Part shown: piece after piece, positions 18,447 to 26,373 of the stretch | How positions within the stretch are numbered: the stretch's first letter is position 1 | How the letters are laid out: every line of letters begins with the position of its first letter | Assembly (NCBI GenBank): GCA_945875845.1 | Contig: CAMCMB010000066.1 | Coordinates: 1-41,709 of the forward strand | Direction: 5' to 3' | Source: Pirellula staleyi DSM 6068 | GTDB lineage: Bacteria; Planctomycetota; Planctomycetia; Pirellulales; Pirellulaceae | Length of the DNA stretch: 41,709 nucleotides | Position numbers and translations under genes: made by a program | Notes under the pieces: generated by a model | What the model was told of the DNA's origin: nothing | Seen by the model: the letters and a program-made list of their open reading frames with translations, nothing else | Databases searched by the model: none

Positions 18447-19493
18447 CTAATAGGAGACGGCTTTCGCGGAACTGGAGTTGGCTTTGCGACGCGGCAACTC
18501 CTTGAGCAACCTGACAATGATCGCGTCCGTATCAAGCCCTTCGGCTTGCGCGCTAAAGGTCGGAACAATACGATGGCGCAACACAGGTGCGGCCAAGGCT
18601 TCGACATCCTCGGTTGACACATGCAAGCGACCATGCAGCAATGCCCTCGCCTTGCCGGCCATGACAATTTGCTGACAAGCTCGAGGGCCTGGCCCCCATT
18701 GCACCCATTGCTGAACCCATTTTAGCGCATCCGTTTCCTTAGGCCTAAGTGCACGTACGACATCGAGTACGAATTGCTTGACATGATCGGGAAGAGGAAC
18801 CATGCGAACAATGCGCTGAAACGCGAGTATCTCAGGCCCAGAAACGACTGGCGTGATTTGACCCGAACTGGAACCCGTTGTTCGCTCGATAATCTCCCCT
18901 TCCTGATCGCGGGTTGGATAGTCGACGATCGTTTGAAAAAGAAATCGATCCCGTTGTGCTTCCGGAAGCGGATAAGTCCCCTCTTGTTCAATAGGATTCT
19001 GTGTGGCGAGAACAAAAAAAGGTTCCGAAAGCTGGTATGTCTTGCCGCCAACCGTGACGCAGTGCTCTTGCATCGCTTCGAGCAACGCCGCCTGTGTTTT
19101 GGGTGGTGTTCGGTTGATTTCATCCGCCAACAGGATTTGAGTGAAGACGGGGCCTTTGGCAAAGACCAACTGACGACTTCCAGTATCCGATTGCTGAATA
19201 ATGTCGGTGCCGGTGATATCCGCTGGCATTAAATCGGGCGTGAACTGAATACGATGAAATTGCAGATCCATCGCTTGGGCGAGCGATCGGACCATGAGAG
19301 TCTTGGCGAGCCCGGGGACTCCTTCCAGCAAACAATGACCTCCCGCAAGAATTGCGATTAGAAGCTGTTCGACGGTTTTGTCTTGGCCGACAATAACTTG
19401 TCCAATTTGAAACCGAATCTTTTGAAAGGTTTCTTGCAGTTGCTTTGCTTGTTGCAAATCATCGGCGTCGGGATGTGGGGTATGCTGCGTCAT
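18447..19493 (-). CDS. MoxR-family AAA+ ATPase (348 aa)
   Basis: All MoxR landmarks are present, numbered from ATG 19493: Walker A GVPGLAKT (58-65), Walker B LLADE (about 121-125) followed by [16 protein letters not shown], sensor-1 LATQNP (162-167), and the arginine-finger region [10 protein letters not shown] (175-184). The frame extends to a GTG at 19526, but ATG 19493 gives the usual MoxR N terminus; the choice is not certain. It is the first gene of the five-gene operon, with a 98-bp gap from the hydrolase upstream. A TACAAT box at 19554-19559 (minus strand) could be a -10 element, though no good -35 accompanies it. The protein should form a ring ATPase that remodels a partner in concert with the DUF58 and VWA proteins encoded next to it. 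Confidence 0.95.
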   Translation of the reverse strand: MTQHTPHPDADDLQQAKQLQETFQKIRFQIGQVIVGQDKTVEQLLIAILAGGHCLLEGVPGLAKTLMVRSLAQAMDLQFHRIQFTPDLMPADITGTDIIQQSDTGSRQLVFAKGPVFTQILLADEINRTPPKTQAALLEAMQEHCVTVGGKTYQLSEPFFVLATQNPIEQEGTYPLPEAQRDRFLFQTIVDYPTRDQEGEIIERTTGSSSGQITPVVSGPEILAFQRIVRMVPLPDHVKQFVLDVVRALRPKETDALKWVQQWVQWGPGPRACQQIVMAGKARALLHGRLHVSTEDVEALAAPVLRHRIVPTFSAQAEGLDTDAIIVRLLKELPRRKANSSSAKAVSY

Positions 19494-19591
19494 GTCGTCT
19501 CGCGTTTTGAGAATAAGGACATTCACCTAGCGGAATCCAATTTCCGTCGCCGTATTGTACTCGAAGTGGTCGCCATGACGTATGACAGAAT

Positions 19592-20458
19592 TCACTCAAC
19601 CCATTCTCGAACGCACTGAATCAAGCTACGCCTCGCTTCTCCGTAGGAATGATCGGCGTTGGCTATCACACGGACGTTTTGTCTTGCTGAGGTTTCGGTG
19701 GTGAATAGGACTTCGGACAAAACACGATGAGCATCTTTGAAGTTCGAGGAACCCTTTTCAACTTCCAGTTGCCCAAACGTCCACAAACTTGGCACTTGAA
19801 TCGAGTTCGCAAGTGCCACGTAGTCATACTTGTCGCCGCTGCCATATTTGTCGACGTAAGTCGCTGCGCAGATCCACATGGGGAGGGGAAATCGAACCTT
19901 CATCACTCGATCCGGATTGCCAGCGGCACACAGCTCCACAGCATCGCGCAAATGCTCGTGAAACACGGAACCTCTTTCGGGATCTTCAAGCAGCAGCTTG
20001 GTGTTTAATCGAGGCGGGGATACAGCAATCCATCGCTTGACTCGCTTCGAATTTTCGATGACCCACAAGCAACACTTTAGGGCACCAAGACTGTGCCCCA
20101 GAAGCGAAACGTGGTGGATTCCCCGGGTATTTAGGAAACGAAACCACGCGTCCATATCCTGCTGACATGAGGAAATGGTTTCGATTTGCGAGCCAACTCG
20201 CATCGGCGTTGGTCCCGAGTTAAAACTCAAAATGTCGTGGCCACGGGTATTGACCAACAGAACGCCAAATCCACTACTGGCAAAGAAATTGGCTAGCTCA
20301 AAAAGCAACGTAGAACTGTAGAAATTGCTGTTTACACCGTGAACTAAGATCCAAACTTCCTCGCACCGTTCAGGCAACGACAGAAACCCATGCAATTGAA
20401 TCCCATCGGATGTCGTCGTTTGAACAAGTGATCCCAACACCTTGGTACAAGCTCGCAA
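19592..20458 (-). CDS. Alpha/beta-hydrolase (288 aa), unusual start
   Basis: The product shows the alpha/beta-hydrolase layout: an oxyanion strand WILVHGVNSN (about residues 36-45), nucleophile elbow GHSLG with Ser123, a C-terminal ADHSYG with the likely catalytic His near 272, and a candidate acid in between. It has no signal peptide, so it is probably cytoplasmic. The substrate is unknown; serine-aminopeptidase or lysophospholipase-like hydrolases look similar. No ATG precedes the oxyanion motif. The first codon available is TTG 20458, with GTG 20440 as an alternative, and neither has a clear Shine-Dalgarno site. The start sits less than 15 bp below the T-tract of the terminator that ends the upstream gene, so expression must come from read-through or from a promoter overlapping that terminator. 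Confidence 0.8.
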   Translation of the reverse strand: MRACTKVLGSLVQTTTSDGIQLHGFLSLPERCEEVWILVHGVNSNFYSSTLLFELANFFASSGFGVLLVNTRGHDILSFNSGPTPMRVGSQIETISSCQQDMDAWFRFLNTRGIHHVSLLGHSLGALKCCLWVIENSKRVKRWIAVSPPRLNTKLLLEDPERGSVFHEHLRDAVELCAAGNPDRVMKVRFPLPMWICAATYVDKYGSGDKYDYVALANSIQVPSLWTFGQLEVEKGSSNFKDAHRVLSEVLFTTETSARQNVRVIANADHSYGEARRSLIQCVREWVE

Positions 20459-20466
20459 TCTCAGGC

Positions 20467-20501
20467 AAAAAAAAAGGCCATCGCAATTTGCGATGGCCTT
20501 T
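20467..20501 (-). terminator. Strong Rho-independent terminator for the 20520-21707 gene
   Basis: A perfect 13-bp stem (arms 20473-20485 and 20489-20501, aaggccatcgca on the plus strand plus one outer A-T pair) closes a 3-nt loop. On the minus strand the stem runs straight into a T run (plus-strand A's at 20467-20475). It lies about 20 bp beyond the TAA stop at 20520. Confidence 0.92.
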
Positions 20502-20519
20502 CATTTACTGATTTTTAAA

Positions 20520-21707
20520 TTAAGGAGTGACAGGGCTAGCGATGGGAGCGCTGTCGTTATCATCATCATTGGATGCCAAAATACCAGCAACGACTGCTAG
20601 TCCACCGATGCCAGCGATTCCGGCCCATCCTATACCGCCAGCGCCGGCACCACCACCGCCACCTCCGTAACCGCCACCACCCCAACCTCCGCCGCAGCCG
20701 CATTGTGGGGCTCGTCCGCATTCGTCAACAGGAAGCTCGCAGGGAGCCTGAGCGAGCGATTGCTCTACAACGACAGTTTGCGGTTCGCAACAAATCACTT
20801 CGCAGCACTGAACAACTTCAACATTCATCTGACCGCAAGCGTTGCCGAAACCAACAAATCGGCTTCCGTCAGGAGCCACAGATGCAGTTGACGCGTTGAT
20901 CAACTGGAAAGAGGTCGCAGCGAAGCCTGAATCGCCGGCAGCAACAAAACCATAGACGTCCGGAGCGAGGCCAGTTAGACGAAACTTGCCATCTTTCCCT
21001 ACTCGCGTCTTACCAACCTCTTCGCCGTCTTTCAAAATGTAAACTCGCATATCGTTCAAGTCTTGATTGGACCCGAGAGAACCCAGTTGGCCTACGAAAT
21101 CGCCGTTGGCCTCAGCCTTAACCACATGGGATTCGCTGAACGAACGCGAATCGCCGAGCGGATCCTTGGCAATAACTGGAGCGTCTTCGACGGAGACGAC
21201 GTCTCTCGGCAGCGACTGGGAGAGAAGAATTTCTTTTACCTTCAAGCCAGCTGGACGCACTACGCGCACTTCGACCGCACTTGGAAGATGGGTGTTCGTT
21301 GAGTCAAGTACTTGAACGGAGAAAGCAGCAATCGTTTCATTGGTGCGTGTCACCAAAGAATAGGAGCCCGCTTCAACGTCCTTAAACTGGAACTTTCCCG
21401 ATGCATCCGCAACGGCTCGGTAAGCAACTTCGCCGCTACGCACGAGAGCGACTGGGAGACCTGACAGAGGTGTCTTGTCGGAGGCGGACAATTGAACCAA
21501 ATTCCCAGAAACCGAATTGTCCTGATTTAGACGAACCCATTGTTGGGAGAAAAGCTGATTGAGGTAGGGGTTCGACGCGGTGCTTGCACTTACTGCTCGA
21601 CCCGATTCGTCAGCGAAAACTCCCAGATTGATTCCAAAAGTCAAGCCAGTCGATAGCGCAATTGCAAACGCGCTCGCAAAGTAGTTAGATCGCAAACGAA
21701 AACTCAT
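20520..21707 (-). CDS. Exported Cys/Gly-rich envelope protein with carboxypeptidase-regulatory-like repeats (395 aa)
   Basis: The frame opens at 21758, but ATG 21707 is chosen because it has an AGGA site about 9 bases upstream and begins a clear signal peptide (n-region MSFRLRSNYF, hydrophobic ASAFAIALSTGL, cut after GVFADES or nearby). Two beta-sandwich repeats of the carboxypeptidase-regulatory/CnaB type follow (about residues 65-135 and 215-275; DASGKFQFKDVEAGSYSL and KDGKFRLTGLAPDVYGF). A cysteine-rich stretch (QCCEVICCEP, CELPVDECGRAPQCGC), a Gly-rich run, a short hydrophobic segment (IAGIGGLAVVAGILA) and an acidic tail with a Pro-rich end finish the protein. It looks like a cell-envelope structural or surface protein. 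The gene has its own promoter candidate and a strong terminator, so it is probably a single-gene unit. No enzymatic function is suggested. Confidence 0.88.
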   Translation of the reverse strand: MSFRLRSNYFASAFAIALSTGLTFGINLGVFADESGRAVSASTASNPYLNQLFSQQWVRLNQDNSVSGNLVQLSASDKTPLSGLPVALVRSGEVAYRAVADASGKFQFKDVEAGSYSLVTRTNETIAAFSVQVLDSTNTHLPSAVEVRVVRPAGLKVKEILLSQSLPRDVVSVEDAPVIAKDPLGDSRSFSESHVVKAEANGDFVGQLGSLGSNQDLNDMRVYILKDGEEVGKTRVGKDGKFRLTGLAPDVYGFVAAGDSGFAATSFQLINASTASVAPDGSRFVGFGNACGQMNVEVVQCCEVICCEPQTVVVEQSLAQAPCELPVDECGRAPQCGCGGGWGGGGYGGGGGGAGAGGIGWAGIAGIGGLAVVAGILASNDDDNDSAPIASPVTP

Positions 21708-21760
21708 TGTTGTGTATCCTGTTGAAGAGAAAATGTCTCTTGAAAAAACTCGACGCATTA

Positions 21761-21789
21761 TTAATAACCTAATGGTTTCGATTGAACAA
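21761..21789 (-). promoter_or_regulatory. Candidate sigma70-type promoter for the 395-aa envelope protein
   Basis: On the minus strand TTGTTC (plus 21784-21789) is followed after 17 bp by TATTAA (plus 21761-21766), each matching the consensus at four of six bases or better. Transcription would begin about 45 bp upstream of the ATG at 21707. Similar matches occur by chance in AT-rich spacers. Confidence 0.35.
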
Positions 21790-21879
21790 GCTTTTTTTCC
21801 CGAAAAATCGGAAAAGCTAGCAATCTTGTGTAAGGAAAAGTTGGTCGATCAATCAATTATTCGAATCACTGCTTTCGAA

Positions 21880-23361
21880 TCACTGCTGAGGAACAGCTCG
21901 AATTGCTCTGCCGTCCCTTGATTGGAACAGCTCCGAAACTCGCCCATTGTCCGTCGGCTTTCCATCCCCTATTGGATTGGGTTGCAATTTACCGCGTAAC
22001 GCATTCCCTAGAGGAACGACCTCGTTAGCACTGGAAGCTCGAAGCCAGTTAAGGAGTTTATCGACAGTGATTTTCGCAATCCCTAGAGATTTTGCCTCCA
22101 ACTCGATTTCAGCTCGTTTTTTCGCGGCGGCAGCGGAACTTGCATCCAACTCGTTCCCACGAACTCGAAACTCTTCCCCAATGACCAAATAACTGATGTC
22201 CTCGGTTAATTTACCGGTCATCCCGCCAGAAGGTGAAAATTCCGCAGATACGATACCACCATTTTGGGTAATGATCTGCTTGAGGATGGCGGTGTCGTCC
22301 TTCGTATCTCCATCGATATCCATCTTTCCAATCAAAGCGAACTTAACTTCTTTTCCAGGTTGCCAAGCCGGCGAGTAAATGGAATCTCCCACAAGGATGA
22401 CCGTAGGGGCTCTGTCGGATAACACTTTGCAACGGGACAGATGCTCGTAGAGCACTTCTACGACTTCGATCTTTGCTTTTGGTTTCGACTTGGTCACACT
22501 TGTAATGTCCGCGTCGAGGACCCCAAAGGTCACGCCGGGCCGCAAACGATCGGCTTTACCCAAATTGATATAAACTGTGTCCCCACCATCGGTCACCTGG
22601 GTGATTTTCCCTTGCACATATTGGAAGTCCTCCCCCTTAATTTCATCTAGAAGTCGACGAAGGCCATCGATCCGTTTTGTCAGTTCGGCTTTGTCGAGTC
22701 TCGCTTTGTCGAGGTTGGCTAACGCATCCTTTAGTTTCTTGTTCAAATCAAGGACAACCATTTGTTTGTCCGATTCGATTTTCTTGATGTCTTGCTGTTG
22801 CTGATCGATTTTCTCGGTGTACTTGGTCAATTCCTTTTCGAGCTGATTGGCAAGGTCCTGGGCCTTTTGCTTTTCCGCATCTCTTGCTTTGGTTTCACGG
22901 GCAATCGTATCCTCATAGTTGGTCTTCATTTCGATTTCGCGTTTGCCGGCTGCTTCTACTTGCGTATTTCTCGATCGGAGCTCCTGCATCAAGGTCGCTA
23001 CCAACTTGGTGTAGCTGGGATCGCTGACGCCTGGTCCAAACAAGCCCATGTTCTTTTCGTAAACCTTGATCGTGTCGTTTAGCTTTTGATCGTCGGTCGA
23101 CGTCGATTTCAGTTGGTTGAATTCGGATTCAGAAAGCGGCGCACCTACCCCTAAGATTCTCTCCAGAATTTGACGGGCATTGGTGGTTTTCCTGAGTTCG
23201 TCGGTCGCTTTCTGTTCGCGAGCGAGTGCACCCTCGACCGTTTTCGCGTTGGTGCCTGACTGGAAAATAACGAAAATCAGTGCTCCCAAACATGCCAAAC
23301 TCACAATGGACATGACGGTCACATAGGCTTGCCAAACGTAGACATTGCGATCGCGTGCCAT
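21880..23361 (-). CDS. Membrane-anchored coiled-coil protein (493 aa)
   Basis: ATG 23361 is preferred over the upstream open frame (to 23424) because it has a GAGGT site 5-9 bases before it. One N-terminal membrane helix (about residues 13-34) follows a short Arg/Lys-containing cytoplasmic end. Residues about 40-245 are charged heptad-like helix (KQKAQDLANQLEKELTKYTE and similar), forming a coiled coil. The C-terminal part (about 250-400) is beta-rich with a Gly-Asp segment (VTDGGDTVYINLGKADRLRP), resembling a small OB/SH3-like barrel of the kind seen in MreC-like proteins. The end is a low-complexity tail. This layout (one membrane helix, coiled coil, beta barrel) is MreC-like, but sequence similarity to MreC is not evident. 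A cell-shape or envelope scaffold role is a possibility only. Confidence 0.85.
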   Translation of the reverse strand: MARDRNVYVWQAYVTVMSIVSLACLGALIFVIFQSGTNAKTVEGALAREQKATDELRKTTNARQILERILGVGAPLSESEFNQLKSTSTDDQKLNDTIKVYEKNMGLFGPGVSDPSYTKLVATLMQELRSRNTQVEAAGKREIEMKTNYEDTIARETKARDAEKQKAQDLANQLEKELTKYTEKIDQQQQDIKKIESDKQMVVLDLNKKLKDALANLDKARLDKAELTKRIDGLRRLLDEIKGEDFQYVQGKITQVTDGGDTVYINLGKADRLRPGVTFGVLDADITSVTKSKPKAKIEVVEVLYEHLSRCKVLSDRAPTVILVGDSIYSPAWQPGKEVKFALIGKMDIDGDTKDDTAILKQIITQNGGIVSAEFSPSGGMTGKLTEDISYLVIGEEFRVRGNELDASSAAAAKKRAEIELEAKSLGIAKITVDKLLNWLRASSANEVVPLGNALRGKLQPNPIGDGKPTDNGRVSELFQSRDGRAIRAVPQQ

Positions 23362-23778
23362 GATTACCTCAACGGGAGAAAGCTGAAAAGAAAAGCGTAC
23401 AGAAAAACGAACCGACGATTCCAAGGATTCGGTTTCGAAGCGACCCCGAATCCAAAAGTCTTGTTACGCTTCCAGTAGCATCCTAAATCCTGTCCAGCGA
23501 ACCGTCAAACATTCTCTTGTCGGTCAAGTCGAATTTCCCCCAAACAAGTTTCTTTCGTTTGTCAAATTAGGACCCCCTCAGGTGAGCCTATGCCGATTGC
23601 GCCGGTTTTTCTGAAAAGTCGCGATCGATGCTGCTCGAGCACGTTTGGTTGTTCGCCCAACATGTCGTTTTTCGGTTGCGCGACGGACGGTCGTTAAATC
23701 TGTTTTCTTATTTGCAACCCACAACGCTCTTGTCTAGTATAGGACCATCTCTTTTTCGTTCCCATGTGAGCTTGGCCC
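23362..23778. other. 417-bp divergent intergenic region
   Basis: The space between the divergent coiled-coil and PQQ-propeller genes must hold promoters for both. A minus-strand TTGACA match lies at 23560-23565 but has no matching -10. No ORF, repeat or RNA structure stood out. Confidence 0.6.
23712..23740 (+). promoter_or_regulatory. Candidate promoter for the PQQ-propeller gene
   Basis: TTGCAA (23712-23717), a 17-bp spacer, and TAGTAT (23735-23740) lie about 40 bp upstream of ATG 23779. Each hexamer matches the sigma70 consensus at four of six positions. Confidence 0.33.
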
Positions 23779-25455
23779 ATGAAATTTCGAACCTCGCTTC
23801 GCCAAACGTCTTTCGTTGCGTTGCTACTGTTATCCAGCCAAGTCCTGACGAGTCGCGTTCGATCCGAAATCAACGGACACGATGCGGCTGGGGTCGGATT
23901 GGCCGTCGCTTGGCAAACGAACGTTGGCGGCTCTCCTCTTGCTAAGGGTCGCTATAGTTTCGTAATCTGGCCTCACTCGACAGCCAAAAGGGAGTTTGTA
24001 ACTGTCCGAACCGTGCCGCGAGAGGTGCAGTCTAGCCTGTTGCGCGACTATGACGTTGCGATCGCCGGAACAGGAATAGCTAGAACGACTGCCAATGACA
24101 TCTTGACGAAGGCCGGATATCGAACGCTTCTGCTCGAGGAAGAAAATCAAATTGGCGGTGGGCGGGTTGTGCAGAGCATTAGCGGCAATGAAGTGGACCT
24201 CGTTACCCTTGGAAAAGCGATCGAACAAGGAGAAAGACCCGCGGAAACCCCTCGATTAGGACTCGTAGGTGCAACGGAAAAAGCCGAACGGCTTGTTGCA
24301 ACCTACAAGAAACTGGGCCGTAAAATCGAACTGGAACCGTTTAGCCAACAACTGACCTACCTGGTCACGCTGACATTGGATGGCATCATCCAGGCAATTG
24401 ACGCGGAGTCGGGAGCAATCCTGTGGAAAGCCGAAGCGGGCGATTCCAGACTCCCAATGTTCGGTCCTGGCGTTTCCGACGAAAATGTTGTCGTTACGAA
24501 TGGCAACATGCTCTATGTTTTCGAATTGGCAACCGGTGACCTTATCAACACGAGGAAACTTGTTTCGACGCCAACCGGCTCCCCGACGGCGGTTCCAGGC
24601 AAAGCAATTGTTCCATCCATCGAAGGTAGGTTGGTAGCTTATGATGTGAAGAACCCAAACATTCCTCCCTTCGTTTTGCGAAGCGGCACGGAAAATCGAC
24701 TTGGGGTTGTATCCTCTGCCGACCGGAATTTCTTGAGTTGGCCGATGAATAATCGTCTTTTCGTTGCCAAGGCCCTCGCCAAAGTCGATAAGTCGCCAGT
24801 CCTTTGGAACTCGATCGATATGGGGGAACCACTCACAGATTTGCCAATCACGGTTCAGAACGGGTTCGTTTTTTGCGGACGAAGCGGCACGGTGATTCAT
24901 TGCTCCACCGATCGAAATGATTCCATCCTTTGGAAAATACGATTGTCTGTCCCGGTGTCCAAGTCTCCTATCGCAAACAAAGATTTTGTGTTTGTCGTCA
25001 GCGATTCCGGATTGTTGTTTGCAATCAACCTAACGAACGGAGCTGAGGTTTGGGATGCACCAGCGATCAATGTTAAAGACTTAGTCGCGATCGGCAAGGA
25101 GCACATCTACGTGACAAACTCCGCGAAAAATTTAGTCGCTTTAGATATTTCGACGGGGCGCGAGACATCCCGCTCCAGTATTCTAGCTCCGACTGTTCTC
25201 CCGAATGCGACAAGCGATCGATTGTTCTTTGTGAACTCCGGCGGACAATTGACGTGTCTTCGAGAAATCAACGCCGCGTTTCCGACTTTTGCCGCCGAAT
25301 TCAAATCGACAGATATGGCACCGGCAAAACCCAAACTGCAATCGACGAACGATGAGCAACCGAAATCCGAGGACGCATCCAATGTTTTCGAAGCCGCTGG
25401 AGCCACCGATAACGCGTCCAACGCGGCAGATCCGTTCGGCACGGATCCTTTCTAG
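23779..25455 (+). CDS. Exported PQQ-like beta-propeller protein (558 aa)
   Basis: A signal peptide (MKFRTSLRQTSFVALLLLSS, cut about residue 30) precedes a unique N-terminal segment of about 165 residues. Then come several WD-like/PQQ repeats of the form D-G-x-I-x-A-x-D-x-x-[ST]-G-x-x-x-W: GIIQAIDAESGAILWKAE, GLLFAINLTNGAEVWDAP, and NLVALDISTGRETSRS. The protein ends in a polar tail repeating ADPFGTDPF-type residues. No quinone-binding or dehydrogenase residues can be recognised, so this is probably a propeller used for binding in the periplasm, comparable to BamB-like proteins, rather than an enzyme. The gene is divergent from the coiled-coil gene at 23361 and is followed by a palindromic repeat and a truncated oxidoreductase. 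Confidence 0.85.
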   Translation: MKFRTSLRQTSFVALLLLSSQVLTSRVRSEINGHDAAGVGLAVAWQTNVGGSPLAKGRYSFVIWPHSTAKREFVTVRTVPREVQSSLLRDYDVAIAGTGIARTTANDILTKAGYRTLLLEEENQIGGGRVVQSISGNEVDLVTLGKAIEQGERPAETPRLGLVGATEKAERLVATYKKLGRKIELEPFSQQLTYLVTLTLDGIIQAIDAESGAILWKAEAGDSRLPMFGPGVSDENVVVTNGNMLYVFELATGDLINTRKLVSTPTGSPTAVPGKAIVPSIEGRLVAYDVKNPNIPPFVLRSGTENRLGVVSSADRNFLSWPMNNRLFVAKALAKVDKSPVLWNSIDMGEPLTDLPITVQNGFVFCGRSGTVIHCSTDRNDSILWKIRLSVPVSKSPIANKDFVFVVSDSGLLFAINLTNGAEVWDAPAINVKDLVAIGKEHIYVTNSAKNLVALDISTGRETSRSSILAPTVLPNATSDRLFFVNSGGQLTCLREINAAFPTFAAEFKSTDMAPAKPKLQSTNDEQPKSEDASNVFEAAGATDNASNAADPFGTDPF

Positions 25456-25480
25456 GTAACCGGCTTGTCCCCTTTTGCAA

Positions 25481-25531
25481 GTGGCATGGGCGTCTCGCCC
25501 ATGGATTCACGAGCGAGCGCGCTCGTGCCAC
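25481..25531. repeat. Cloverleaf-like palindromic repeat (REP/MITE type)
   Basis: An outer stem gtggca/tgccac (25481-25486 with 25526-25531) encloses two hairpins: catgggcg-tct-cgcccatg (25485-25503) and cacgagcg-agcg-cgctcgtg (25508-25527). The layout looks like a small three-way junction. Such intergenic palindromes are typical of dispersed repeats in planctomycete genomes (family knowledge, copy number not testable here). It overlaps the 3' end of the truncated oxidoreductase frame. Confidence 0.75.
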
Positions 25532-26130
25532 GCGATGGTTAACGCTTTTCTCGTGGGAGAAAACATATCGATGCAGTGACGTGTCGAACCGTTCGTGCAA
25601 GGCGTCCATTCGATCACTCGCTCTCCAAAATGCAGATCTGCACCCGCTGTTTCGGCAATCGCAAGGTGTGCTTGGATGCATCGCTCCGGTCGAACAAAAC
25701 CCGCATTTTGCTCATACAACCCCACCAGTTCTGATGTTGGTGTCAAAACCGGAAAGCGTTCCATGATTTGTTTTGCGGTGAGCATTTCGTGTGGAAGCTG
25801 GTGCAGCAAGGCACTTTGTTGACTACCGACAATCGTTTGACTGTCCGGGGGCCCAATCATGAGTCCTCCCGTGATCGTCATCAAATCCAGACCCGATTCG
25901 CGTTGCAATTGTGTCCAAAGTTCATAAGCTCGGACAAGCAATGGGACGTAGTTCGGATGTTCGAAATAGGACTGTCGTATGACCCGCGATTCTCCGTGGC
26001 TTGAACCGCGAAAATGCAAGGGCTCAAATTGTTCGAACCCTAGTGTTGTCACTCCGCGCGTCGCCAAATGCGAGACAGTCGCACTGCCCATCCTTCCCAA
26101 GCCGATCACAATCGCGTCGTAATGTCTCAT
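25507..26130 (-). pseudogene. Truncated sarcosine-oxidase-like FAD oxidoreductase (N-terminal half)
   Basis: From ATG 26130 the protein begins MRHYDAIVIGLGRMGSA, a dinucleotide-binding GxGxxG, then GFEQF (FAD ribose-binding acid) and SSHGESRVIR, a hallmark of monomeric sarcosine oxidase and N-methyltryptophan oxidase. Family members are about 370-400 residues; homology ends near residue 178 (VIEWTP), after which about 30 unrelated residues read into the palindromic repeat at 25481-25531 and stop at 25507. The second half, which carries the Cys that covalently binds FAD and the substrate site, is missing. The gene should therefore be non-functional. It is convergent with the PQQ gene. An upstream GTG at 26166 is less likely as a start. 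Confidence 0.82.
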
Positions 26131-26258
26131 CGCAAATAATCTATCCAACCACGCGGCAACTGTCACCTACCGCAGCGGCAATGGAACGCATCAAATCGTG
26201 GGAGAAATCCCAAATCGACGCGATGCATCATCGGCTCTCACGCACCTTACTATTTTTC

Positions 26259-26350
26259 CTAGCCACAAAAAATCACATTCGCCACAAACCGGATAATCTG
26301 AGGAATCGAACTTTCAAACTTTTTGTGGACTTGTGCCTTTTCGTGGCTAG
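26259..26350. repeat. Intergenic imperfect palindrome, about 92 bp
   Basis: Outer arms ctagccac (26259-26266) and gtggctag (26343-26350) are perfect inverse complements. Inside them, gccacaaa (26281-26288) partly pairs with tttgtgga-type sequence near 26321-26329. A-rich and T-rich runs flank the arms. It lies between the stop at 26374 and the truncated oxidoreductase start, with no coding content. It may work as a terminator-like or dispersed repeat element. Confidence 0.5.
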
Positions 26351-26373
26351 CAGTTCGGATTGAGCTACTTGAG

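Noticed and set aside
26001-26363. Plus-strand 120-codon open frame
   Set aside because: It overlaps the oxidoreductase remnant and the palindromic element, with no recognisable domain.
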